A DNA stretch of 64,000 nucleotides from Alcanivorax sp. (GTDB taxonomy: Bacteria; Pseudomonadota; Gammaproteobacteria; Pseudomonadales; Alcanivoracaceae). Positions 36,486 through 44,090 of this stretch are shown in pieces. The notes below the pieces were generated by a model. That model searched no databases, had not been told where the DNA came from, and saw only the letters and a program-made list of their open reading frames with translations. Both the position numbers and the translations under genes were made by a program. Position 1 is the stretch's first letter, and each line of letters starts with the position of its first letter. Location: positions 2,656,692 to 2,720,691 of the forward strand of contig CP051239.1 in NCBI GenBank assembly GCA_017794945.1. Direction: 5' to 3'.

Positions 36486-37149
36486 CGGTGACGCCCAGGC
36501 CCTGTTGCTGACGGTCAAACTGGCCGCCACCACTACCGTTATTCTGGTGGCTGTGTGCCTGCCGCTGGCCTGGTTGCTGGTGCGCCGCGACTCGCGCGGG
36601 CGGAGCCTGATCCAATCCCTGGTGATGCTGCCGCTGGTGTTGCCGCCTACCGTGCTCGGCTACTACCTGCTGGTGGCGTTTTCCCCGGCGCATCCGCCCG
36701 GCTCCTTGCTGGCGCGCCTGTTCGACCAGCAACTGGCGTTCAGCTTTACCGGCATTCTGATCGGCTCTCTGATCTACAGCCTGCCGTTCGCGTTTCGTCC
36801 CCTGGAAGCGGCCTTGCAGCAAAGCGGCCCGGCCCTGGATGAAGCGGGCAGGGTGCTCGGCTTCCCGGGCTGGTACCGGTTTCTGTTTATCGTTATCCCC
36901 GGTATCCGGCCGGCGCTGGTGAGCGCCGCCTTGCTCTGCTTCGCCCACACCCTGGGTGAGTTCGGCGTGGTGCTGATGATCGGCGGCAATATTCCCGGCG
37001 AAACCCGGGTGCTGTCGGTGGCCTTGTTTGAGCATGTCGAGCAAATGAACTACCAGGCCGCCAACCGGCTGGCGCTGACCATGATGGCGATCGCCGTGGC
37101 CACGGTGTTGCTGTCGCAATGGAGCGGCCGCCGCCATGATCGATTTTGA
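36469..37149 (+). CDS. modB: Molybdate ABC transporter permease ModB
   Basis: Inner-membrane permease of 226 residues with about five hydrophobic spans. The EAA-type loop is LDEAGRVLGFPGWYRFLFIVIPGIRP. The stretch HTLGEFGVVLMIGGNIPGETRVLSVALF is typical of ModB/CysTW permeases. It overlaps modA by 17 bases and modC by 14 bases. Confidence 0.94.
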   Translation: MPWLASGDAQALLLTVKLAATTTVILVAVCLPLAWLLVRRDSRGRSLIQSLVMLPLVLPPTVLGYYLLVAFSPAHPPGSLLARLFDQQLAFSFTGILIGSLIYSLPFAFRPLEAALQQSGPALDEAGRVLGFPGWYRFLFIVIPGIRPALVSAALLCFAHTLGEFGVVLMIGGNIPGETRVLSVALFEHVEQMNYQAANRLALTMMAIAVATVLLSQWSGRRHDRF

Positions 37150-38167
37150 TGTCGCCCTCGCGGCGCCGGTGGCCCTGCGCGCCCGGGTGCGGGCGCAAAG
37201 CGGATGGCTCGGCCTGCTGGGGCACTCCGGGGTGGGCAAGAGCACGCTGCTGCGGGCGCTGGCCGGCCTCAACCCGGCGGCTCACCGTTTGCGTGTCGAA
37301 GACCGGGCGGTGACGCCGGCGGCGCTGGCCCGCCGGGTGTCGCTGGTGTCGCAAACCCCGGCGCTGATTGATCACTGGACCGTGGCCCGGCACCTGCGGC
37401 GGGTGGCGCGCCACCATCAAACCGGTGACCTGACCGGCGAGCTGATCCGGGATCTCGACATCGACGGTTTGCGCCCTCTCTGTCCCCCGCAGTTAAGCGG
37501 CGGCCAGCGCCGCCGGGTGTCGCTGGCGCTGGCGTTACTGCGCCGGCCACGCCTGCTGCTGCTGGATGAGCCGTTTTCCGCGCTCGACGACGACAGCCGG
37601 CACCGCCTCTATCCCAAGCTGCAGGCGCTCACCCGGCGCCTGGGCTGCGACGTGGTGCTGGTAGCCCACCAGATCGAGGACATCGTCCGGCTCTGCGATC
37701 AGGTGGCGATTCTCGAGCCCGGCGGCGTCACCTACTGCGGCGCGCTGCAGCCGGGCCTGCGCCGCTACCAGGGGCAGGCGTCGCCGTGCTCGGTGTTGCT
37801 GGGCGAGGCGCTGCCCGCCGAGGCGGAAGCCGGCCTGCTGCCGGTGGCCCTCGGCGAGCGCACCCTCTGGGTGCGCACCCCGCGTTTGCCGCCGGCGGGC
37901 ACGCCGGTACGTCTGCTGGTGCACGCCGACGACGTGGCCCTGGGCGCCGCCGAACTCGACGGCGTCAGCCTTATGAATCAACTTCCCGCGCGCATCACCG
38001 CTCTCACGGCGCAGGACTCCGGGGTGCTGGTGGAGTGCCTCTGCGAGCGGCAGTCGATCCAGGCGCGCATTACCGCGCGCAGCCAGGCCCGCCTCGGATT
38101 GCGGGCAGGCAGCCGGGTGGTGCTGCTCTTCAAAGCGTCGGCGGTGTCCTTGTTGGCGGAGTTTTAG
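37136..38167 (+). CDS. modC: Molybdate ABC transporter ATP-binding protein ModC
   Basis: ABC ATPase of 343 residues. Walker A is LGHSGVGKSTLLRALAG, the signature is LSGGQRRRVSLALALL, Walker B is LLLLDEPFSALDDDS, and the switch His is in VAHQIEDI. A TOBE/MOP molybdate-binding domain is at the C-terminus (NQLPARITALTAQDSGVLVE). It ends the molybdenum block. No obvious plus-strand terminator follows. Confidence 0.94.
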   Translation: MIDFDVALAAPVALRARVRAQSGWLGLLGHSGVGKSTLLRALAGLNPAAHRLRVEDRAVTPAALARRVSLVSQTPALIDHWTVARHLRRVARHHQTGDLTGELIRDLDIDGLRPLCPPQLSGGQRRRVSLALALLRRPRLLLLDEPFSALDDDSRHRLYPKLQALTRRLGCDVVLVAHQIEDIVRLCDQVAILEPGGVTYCGALQPGLRRYQGQASPCSVLLGEALPAEAEAGLLPVALGERTLWVRTPRLPPAGTPVRLLVHADDVALGAAELDGVSLMNQLPARITALTAQDSGVLVECLCERQSIQARITARSQARLGLRAGSRVVLLFKASAVSLLAEF

Positions 38168-38258
38168 TAACGCTGGTGTTCTATGGTGTGGGACTTCGAA
38201 TCGGGGGCGCTCCTTGGAAAATTCAAAGGTCCGGGCGCCTTTCTCTGAAAGGGTGGAG

Positions 38259-38429
38259 CTGACCCGTGGCGGTTCCGCTGCAGAGTGAGCGGGGCAATGG
38301 TGGTGCCTGGAGGGACCTATTTGGCCATGGATGGCCAAATGAGAGCGGCCATGGACGGCTTGAGCGATCCCGGAAGGCACCACCATTGCACCGCGTCTCC
38401 GATACGGAGCACCGAACACCTAAAGAGCC
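38259..38429 (+). repeat. Dispersed repeat A, copy 2, split by a 108-base insertion
   Basis: CTGACCCGTGGCGGTTCC and GCTGCA (to 38282) match copy 1 at 18537-18560. CCGCGTCTCCGATACGGAGC from 38391 continues the match. Between them lie 104 bases flanked by TGCA at 38279-38282 and again at 38387-38390. This looks like an insertion with a 4-base target duplication. Confidence 0.75.
38283..38386. mobile_element. Small palindromic insertion (MITE-like) without coding capacity
   Basis: Inside the inserted DNA a 15-base arm (38294-38308, GCAATGGTGGTGCCT) is the perfect complement of 38375-38389. The core holds a 10-base perfect hairpin (ATTTGGCCAT/ATGGCCAAAT, 38319-38340) and a second small hairpin (GCC-ATGGAC-GGC). 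It has no open frame. The two-hairpin core resembles that of the element at 18359-18465 read in reverse. Confidence 0.6.
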
Positions 38430-38453
38430 AACCTTTCTGAATGCCGCGGGCAT

Positions 38454-38481
38454 AAAAAAGGCCGCCTGGGGGGAGGCGGCC
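38454..38481 (-). terminator. Orphan intrinsic terminator on the minus strand
   Basis: On the minus strand stem GGCCGCCT/AGGCGGCC with a six-C loop is followed by six T (complement of 38454-38459). No annotated minus-strand gene lies upstream of it (38482-39700 on that strand is intergenic or antisense). It implies an unrecognised minus-strand transcript or a stop for antisense readthrough. Confidence 0.65.
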
Positions 38482-38680
38482 TGGGGTTCCTTCAAATGCC
38501 TGAAGGAAGGGGGGATGCGCGTTGCGTGACGTCCTGGGGGAGACGTTGACCGTCCGTGGCCAGCAACGCGAATTCACTGTGCCACGATCCCGCGCCGCCG
38601 TGTGTAAAACAGCTTTAAATGTCCCTGCTTTCCCGCCTTCATCGTTTCACCTTGAGACCTGCTTCACAAAGCCTTCATGG

Positions 38681-38719
38681 GTGACGCCCGAGACTTGTAC
38701 AACTATAACGGTTTGTACA
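38681..38719 (+). promoter_or_regulatory. Promoter with LitR-type operator TGTACA-N12-TGTACA
   Basis: TGTACA at 38696-38701 and TGTACA at 38714-38719 flank 12 bases that contain TATAAC (38704-38709), a good -10 box. GTGACG at 38681-38686 lies 17 bases upstream as the -35. The spacing equals the operator I recall for LitR-class MerR regulators of Pseudomonas putida. The first gene starts 28 bases downstream and the operon encodes such a regulator. Confidence 0.65.
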
Positions 38720-38747
38720 GCTTCAAGCGCACCGGACGGAGGCAACC

Positions 38748-39722
38748 ATGGGGCGGCATTCAGACAGCGACGATCAGCGGATTCCGGTGGGCATCAGTGC
38801 CTGCCTGATGGGCCGCGAGGTGCGCCACGACGGCGGCCATAAGCATTCCCGCTATTGCACCGGGGTGCTGGCGCGCTATTTCCGGTTCCGCTCCCTGTGC
38901 CCGGAAATGGGCGCCGGCCTGTCCACGCCGCGGCCGGCCATGCACTTGGTGGATACCGACGACGGCGTGCGTCTCAAGGCGACCCGTGGCGACCGGGATT
39001 TTACCGCCCTGATGGATGGCTTCGTCACCGACACCGTGGAGCGGCTGGGGGATCTGCGCGGCTTCGTGCTGATGGCCAAGTCGCCGAGCTGCGGCATGGA
39101 GCGCATCCGCGTTTACCGCGAGGACGGCGAGGTGGCCCGGCGTGATGCCAGCGGCCTGTTCGCGGCGGCATTGATGGACCGTTTCCCGTTGATGCCAGTG
39201 GAAGAGGAGGGCCGTCTCAACGACGACCGCCTGCGCGAAAACTTCGTCGAGCGGGTGTTCGTCTACGACGACTGGCGCCGGTTGAACGAGCGCGAGGGCG
39301 GCCTGACCGCCAAGGGATTGATCGACTTCCACAGCCGCCATAAATTCCAGCTTCTGGCCCATTGCCAGGCCACCTATCGGCGCCTGGGGCCGCTGCTCGC
39401 CGACCTTAAGAAGCGACCGTTGGCGGACATCGCCGACGACTATATCCACGCCTTTATGCCGGCCATGGCCAAGCGCATCTCGCCGGGCGCCCACGTCAAC
39501 ACCATGCTGCATTTGATGGGCTTTCTGCGCGACGAGCTGGGCGAGCAGGACCGCGCCGCGATCCACGAACAGATCGACGCCTACTTGCGCGGCGAGGTGC
39601 CGCTGGTGGTGCCGATGACCATGCTGCGCGCCGCCCAGAGCAAGGTGGAGCAGCCCTACCTGGCCACCCAGCAGTACCTGCGTCCCTACCCGGACGCGCT
39701 GGGGCTGCGCAACCGGGTATGA
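38748..39722 (+). CDS. DUF523-DUF1722 fusion protein (TudS-like / YbgA-like)
   Basis: Protein of 324 residues with two domains. The N-terminal DUF523 domain has conserved cysteines in ISACLMGREVRHDG, LCPEMGAGLSTPRP and AKSPSCGMERIRVY, probably [4Fe-4S] ligands as in the thiouracil desulfurase TudS. The C-terminal DUF1722 domain (about 190-310) reads FHSRHKFQLLAHCQATYRRLG. Such fusions commonly sit next to photolyase genes. The substrate is not known. It is the first gene behind the operator. Confidence 0.8.
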   Translation: MGRHSDSDDQRIPVGISACLMGREVRHDGGHKHSRYCTGVLARYFRFRSLCPEMGAGLSTPRPAMHLVDTDDGVRLKATRGDRDFTALMDGFVTDTVERLGDLRGFVLMAKSPSCGMERIRVYREDGEVARRDASGLFAAALMDRFPLMPVEEEGRLNDDRLRENFVERVFVYDDWRRLNEREGGLTAKGLIDFHSRHKFQLLAHCQATYRRLGPLLADLKKRPLADIADDYIHAFMPAMAKRISPGAHVNTMLHLMGFLRDELGEQDRAAIHEQIDAYLRGEVPLVVPMTMLRAAQSKVEQPYLATQQYLRPYPDALGLRNRV

Positions 39723-39729
39723 GACAGCC

Positions 39730-40620
39730 ATGAAAGCTTTCGACGACGGTTACAGCATCCAGGCGGTGAGCCGGCAAAGCGGCGTGCACCCGGTGACGCT
39801 GCGCGCCTGGGAACGCCGTTACGGGCTGATCCGCCCGGCGCGCACCGAGCGCGGCCACCGCCGCTACAGCGACCAGGATCTGGCGGTGATCGAGCAGATT
39901 CTTTCCTGGCTGGACCGGGGTCTGCCGATCAGCCAGGTGCGCCCGGTGCTGGAGCAGGGCGGCAGCCCGGTGACCGCGGTGGCCGGCCCCTGGCGGGACG
40001 CCATGGAAGACGCCCTGCAGGCGCTGGAAGGGCACAACCTGCGCCGGCTGGAGCAGTTGTTCCAGCGGCTCACCGCGGACTATCCGCTGGGCCGGGTGGT
40101 CACGGGATTTTGCGACCCGTTGCGCGATCATCTGCGCGCGCTGCCGGGCCACGGCGCGTCGCAGGCGCTGCTGGACAGTTTTCTGCGGCAAAAGCTGGCC
40201 GGGCGGTTGCTGGCCCGGGCGCCGGGCCGACGCGAGCGGGCCTGGCTGGTGATGGCGGTGGGCGACCCGCTGCCGGCGCTGATCCAGGCGGCGGTGGCGG
40301 ACCGGCCGGTGTGGTGTCTGGAAACGCCGGTGGCCTGGCCGGCGCTGACCCCCTGGCTGGCGGAGCCGCGTCTGACCGGCGTGGTGTGGATGCTCGGCGA
40401 GCGCCCGGCCCGCCGGCAGATCGGTCAGCTGTGGCCGGAGCAACAGCCCGAAGGCGCCTTTCTTTGCGCGGGCCCGGCCCTGGCCGGGGACCCGCCGACG
40501 CCGGCCTGGCTGCCGTGTGAGCCGGGCGACTATCAGGCGGTGGCGAAGCGAATGGACGACGCCGAATCAATCACTCAACAGCAAGGAGAACAGGGTGCGA
40601 CTGGTCTGGTTTCGAAATGA
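39730..40620 (+). CDS. MerR-family regulator, LitR/CarH class lacking B12-binding motifs
   Basis: Regulator of 296 residues. The N-terminal MerR helix-turn-helix is clear (YSIQAVSRQSGVHPVTLRAWERRYGL, then RGHRRYSDQDLAVI). The C-terminal 200 residues follow the LitR/CarH layout. I find no W-x(n)-EH or D/E-x-H-x2-G cobalamin motif, so it resembles class II LitR that senses light through a partner. It lies 7 bases after the DUF523 gene and overlaps the photolyase by 26 bases. It probably represses this operon in the dark; that is inference. Confidence 0.8.
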   Translation: MKAFDDGYSIQAVSRQSGVHPVTLRAWERRYGLIRPARTERGHRRYSDQDLAVIEQILSWLDRGLPISQVRPVLEQGGSPVTAVAGPWRDAMEDALQALEGHNLRRLEQLFQRLTADYPLGRVVTGFCDPLRDHLRALPGHGASQALLDSFLRQKLAGRLLARAPGRRERAWLVMAVGDPLPALIQAAVADRPVWCLETPVAWPALTPWLAEPRLTGVVWMLGERPARRQIGQLWPEQQPEGAFLCAGPALAGDPPTPAWLPCEPGDYQAVAKRMDDAESITQQQGEQGATGLVSK

Positions 40621-42037
40621 TCTGCGCTGTCACGGGCACACCCCGCTGACGCAAGCGCTGGCCGGCGGCGACGCGGTCACGGCGCTGCACATTCTGTGCC
40701 CGGACCAGTGGGACGCCCACGGCGTGGCGCCGGCGCGCCGCTGGTTCATGCTGCACAGCCTGCTGGAGCTGGGCGAGTCCCTGGCGGCGCGGGGCGTGGA
40801 TCTGCATGTGCTCGACGGCGGCGATTTCGACGGCAGCGTCACCGCCCTGGAAAACTTCGTGGCCGAGCAGGGCGTCACCGAGGTGTTCTGCAACCGGGAG
40901 TACCCGCTCAACGAACTGAACCGGGACCGGGCGGTGGCGCGCCACCTGGAAGCGCAGGGCGTGCGCATCCACGGTTTCGACGACGGCGTGCTGGTGCCGC
41001 CGAGGGCGCTGCACACCGGCAAGGGCACGCCCTATACCGTCTTTACCGCCTATAAGAAGCGCTGGGACGTTTGGATGGACGACCTTCAGCCCGAGGCGGT
41101 GCCGGCGCCGGACTGGCCCGGCGGGCAGGGCCGCTTTGTCGGTCGCGAGCGGGTGGAGCGGGCGCTGGAGGCGCTGTCCGTGCCGGACTCGGTGACCGCC
41201 TTGTGGCACCCCGGCGAGGACGCCGCGCGCGGCCAGCTGAAGGATTTCGTCGAGCAGCATCTGGGCGACTACAAAGCGCGGCGGGACTTTCCCGCCGAGC
41301 CGGGCACCAGCGGCCTGTCCGCGGCGCTGTCGGCGGGCACGCTGGCGCCGCTGGACGCCTACCTGGCGGCGCGGCCGGCGCTGCAGGACGCCAAGGCCCG
41401 GGAGGGCGCGGCCACCTGGATCGGTGAGCTGGCCTGGCGGGATTTCTACCGGCAGATCATGCACCGCTTTCCGTCGCTGGCCACCGGCGCGCCGTTCCGG
41501 CCGGAGACCGCGCTGCTGCAATGGAGCGATAACGAAGAGCACTTCCAGGCCTGGTGCGAAGGCCGCACCGGCTACCCGCTGGTGGACGCCGCCATGCGCC
41601 AGCTGGTGCAGACCGGCTGGATGCACAACCGCCTGCGCATGCTCACCGCCATGTTCCTGACCAAGCATCTGTTTATCGACTGGCGCAAAGGGGAGCGCTT
41701 TTTCATGGCGCACTTGGTGGACGGTGATTTCGCCGCCAACAACGGCGGCTGGCAGTGGAGCGCCTCCACCGGCACCGACGCCGCGCCGTATTTCCGTGTA
41801 TTCAGTCCGGTGCGCCAGAGCCACCGCTTCGATCCGCAGGGCCGCTTTATCGCCCGCTATGTGCCGGAGCTGGCCACCGCCGACGACAAGACCATCCATG
41901 AACCCTGGAAGCAGCCTTTGATGACCCCGGATTACCCCACCACGATCGTCGCCCACCAGGGCGTCAAGCAGCGGGTGGAGAGCGCCTTCCGCGCCGCCCG
42001 CGACGCCTGGAACCAGCAGAACGGAGACGCCTCTTGA
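40595..42037 (+). CDS. phrB: Deoxyribodipyrimidine photolyase, class I
   Basis: Light-driven repair enzyme of 480 residues for cyclobutane pyrimidine dimers. GTG 40595 (VRLVWFRNDLRCHGHTPL) is preferred because AAGGAGAACAGG lies just upstream; the longer frame overlaps the regulator. The N-terminal antenna-binding domain is followed by the FAD-binding domain with WIGELAWRDFYRQI, GYPLVDAAMRQL, WMHNRLRM and ANNGGWQWSASTGTDAAPYF. The electron-transfer tryptophans lie in this region. Confidence 0.95.
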   Translation: MRLVWFRNDLRCHGHTPLTQALAGGDAVTALHILCPDQWDAHGVAPARRWFMLHSLLELGESLAARGVDLHVLDGGDFDGSVTALENFVAEQGVTEVFCNREYPLNELNRDRAVARHLEAQGVRIHGFDDGVLVPPRALHTGKGTPYTVFTAYKKRWDVWMDDLQPEAVPAPDWPGGQGRFVGRERVERALEALSVPDSVTALWHPGEDAARGQLKDFVEQHLGDYKARRDFPAEPGTSGLSAALSAGTLAPLDAYLAARPALQDAKAREGAATWIGELAWRDFYRQIMHRFPSLATGAPFRPETALLQWSDNEEHFQAWCEGRTGYPLVDAAMRQLVQTGWMHNRLRMLTAMFLTKHLFIDWRKGERFFMAHLVDGDFAANNGGWQWSASTGTDAAPYFRVFSPVRQSHRFDPQGRFIARYVPELATADDKTIHEPWKQPLMTPDYPTTIVAHQGVKQRVESAFRAARDAWNQQNGDAS

Positions 42038-43311
42038 GCCAGCGCATCGCCATTGTCGGCGGCGGCATCGCCGGCCTGACCGCCGCCTGGTATCTGAGCC
42101 GCGACCACCAGGTGACGCTGTTCGAAGCCGAGCCCCGCCTGGGCGGCCACACCTTCACCGTGGACGTGCAGCGCGAGCACGGCGACTACGCCGTGGACAT
42201 GGGCTTTATCGTGTTCAACGACCGCACCTATCCGCGCTTCGAGGCGCTGCTGGCGGAGCTCGGCATCGGCCGCCAGCCCACCGCCATGGGCTTCGCGGTC
42301 ACCGACGCGGAAACCGGCGTGGAATACTGCGGTGACGGCCTGGGCGGCTTTTTCGGGCGGCGCCGTAATCTGCTGGACCCCGGTCACTGGGCGTTGCTGC
42401 GCGATATTCTGCGCTTCAACCGGGAGGCGCCGGCGCTGCTGGACAGCGACGCCGGCGAGCAGCCCCTGGGCGCTTATCTGAACGAACAGGGCTATGGCGA
42501 GCGCTTCCGGCGGCATTATATTCTGCCCATGGGCGGCGCCATCTGGTCCTGCTCCCTGGCGCAGATGGAAGCGTTTCCGGCCAAGTTCTTCGTGCGGTTT
42601 TTTATCAACCACGGGTTGCTGGCGTTGCGGAACCGGCCCCAGTGGTACGTGGTGCCCGGCGGTTCCAGCCGCTATGTGGAAGCCCTGCGCGCCGCCTGCG
42701 GCGCCCGCTTCCACACCGCCACGCCGGTCACCGGTGTGCGCCGGGACGGCGAGGGCGTCACGGTGCAAGCCGGCGGCGACAGCCACCGTTTCGATCAGGT
42801 GGTGATGGCCTGCCACAGCGACCAGACCCTGGCGCTTTTGGACGACGCGGGCCCGCGTGAGCGGGACTGCCTGGCGGACCTGCGCTACCAGCCCAACGAC
42901 GTGGTGCTGCACACCGACACCGCCATGCTGCCCAAGCGCCGCCGGGTGTGGTCGAGCTGGAACGCCCTGCTGGGGCGCACCGATGACGCGGAGCCGGTAC
43001 AGGTGACCTACAACATGAACATTCTGCAGGGCTTTCAAGCGCCGGAGACCTTCTGCGTGACCCTCAATGCCGGTGACCGGATCCGCCCGGAAACGGTGAT
43101 CCGCCGGGAGGTGTTCCACCACCCGCTGTTCACCACCGAGGGGCTGCTTGCCCGCGAACGCCTGCTGGCCGCCAACGGCGATAACCGCACCTGGTTCTGC
43201 GGCGCCTGGTGCCGCAACGGCTTCCATGAAGACGGCGTGGTGTCGGCGCTGGATGTGGTGGAAGGCATCGCCGCCCGCGGCCAGGGCGGCGGCCGGGGAG
43301 CGGCGCTGTGA
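42034..43311 (+). CDS. FAD-dependent amine-oxidase-like protein (COG2907 type)
   Basis: Flavoprotein of 425 residues. The FAD motif is IAIVGGGIAGLTAAWYLS with RLGGHTFTVDV next. TTG 42034 overlaps the photolyase stop and has GGAGACG upstream. Homologues are constant partners of DUF1365 and cyclopropane-synthase-like genes in photo-oxidative-stress regulons. One such set, as I recall, makes furan fatty acids in Rhodobacter (UfaD/UfaO/UfaM). The exact reaction here is inferred from neighbours only. Confidence 0.8.
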   Translation: MSQRIAIVGGGIAGLTAAWYLSRDHQVTLFEAEPRLGGHTFTVDVQREHGDYAVDMGFIVFNDRTYPRFEALLAELGIGRQPTAMGFAVTDAETGVEYCGDGLGGFFGRRRNLLDPGHWALLRDILRFNREAPALLDSDAGEQPLGAYLNEQGYGERFRRHYILPMGGAIWSCSLAQMEAFPAKFFVRFFINHGLLALRNRPQWYVVPGGSSRYVEALRAACGARFHTATPVTGVRRDGEGVTVQAGGDSHRFDQVVMACHSDQTLALLDDAGPRERDCLADLRYQPNDVVLHTDTAMLPKRRRVWSSWNALLGRTDDAEPVQVTYNMNILQGFQAPETFCVTLNAGDRIRPETVIRREVFHHPLFTTEGLLARERLLAANGDNRTWFCGAWCRNGFHEDGVVSALDVVEGIAARGQGGGRGAAL

Positions 43312-44090
43312 TTCCCCGCTTCGCGCTCGCCACCGGCCAGGTGTGGCATCAGCGCCATACCCCCATGCGGCACGCCTTCCGCTATCCGCTGTGGCTGGTG
43401 TGGTGCGATGTGGACGCGCCGGACCGGATGCTGGCCCGCCAGCGTTTGTGGGGCCGCCGCTGGCGTCCGGTGACGTTCCGCGACCGGGACTTCATCGACG
43501 CCGACCGCCGGCCGCTGGGCGACAAGGTGCGCGACCGGGCCGCCGAGGCCGGTCTGGACTGGCGCGCCGGCCGGGTGTTCATGCTCGGCCAGTGGCGCAC
43601 CTTCGGCATGCTGTTCAACCCCCTGGTGCTGTACTTCCACTTTCCGGACGGCGCCGAACGGCCGGCGTCGATGCTGGCCGAGGTGCGCAACACCCCCTGG
43701 CATGAACGCCATATCTACGCCCTGACCCTGAGCCAGGGGCCGGGGCCGCAAACGGTGGCGCATGAAAAGACCTTCCATGTGTCGCCCTTCCTGCCGCTGG
43801 GGCTGCGCTATCACTGGCATCTTCACGCCTTATTTCCCGATCTGCGCCTAACGTTGGAGGACCGGGACGGCGACCAGCTGGTTTTCGCCGCCGGCCTGAA
43901 AATGCACATGGCGGAGGCCGACGCACCCGCCATGGCGCGGGTGATACGCCGCTTCGGCGCGCAGAGCGTGAAAACAGTGGCGGGCATCTATTGGCAGGCC
44001 TGGAAGCTTTGGCGCAAGGGCGCCCGGTTCCACGCCCACCCGGGTAAAGATAAGCAAGGTAATGGGGAGAACACTCATGATGGACGGTGA
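43308..44090 (+). CDS. DUF1365-family protein (COG3496)
   Basis: Protein of 260 residues with family patterns RHTPMRHAFRYPLW, DFIDADRRPLGDKVR, GRVFMLGQWRTFGMLFNPLVLYF, EVRNTPWHERHIY and KTFHVSPFLPL. GTG 43308 overlaps the upstream stop by 4 bases. DUF1365 proteins nearly always accompany the COG2907 flavoprotein and a Cfa-like enzyme. In Rhodobacter a member is, as I recall, required for the oxygen-dependent furan-forming step. The function here is inferred. Confidence 0.8.
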   Translation: MIPRFALATGQVWHQRHTPMRHAFRYPLWLVWCDVDAPDRMLARQRLWGRRWRPVTFRDRDFIDADRRPLGDKVRDRAAEAGLDWRAGRVFMLGQWRTFGMLFNPLVLYFHFPDGAERPASMLAEVRNTPWHERHIYALTLSQGPGPQTVAHEKTFHVSPFLPLGLRYHWHLHALFPDLRLTLEDRDGDQLVFAAGLKMHMAEADAPAMARVIRRFGAQSVKTVAGIYWQAWKLWRKGARFHAHPGKDKQGNGENTHDGR

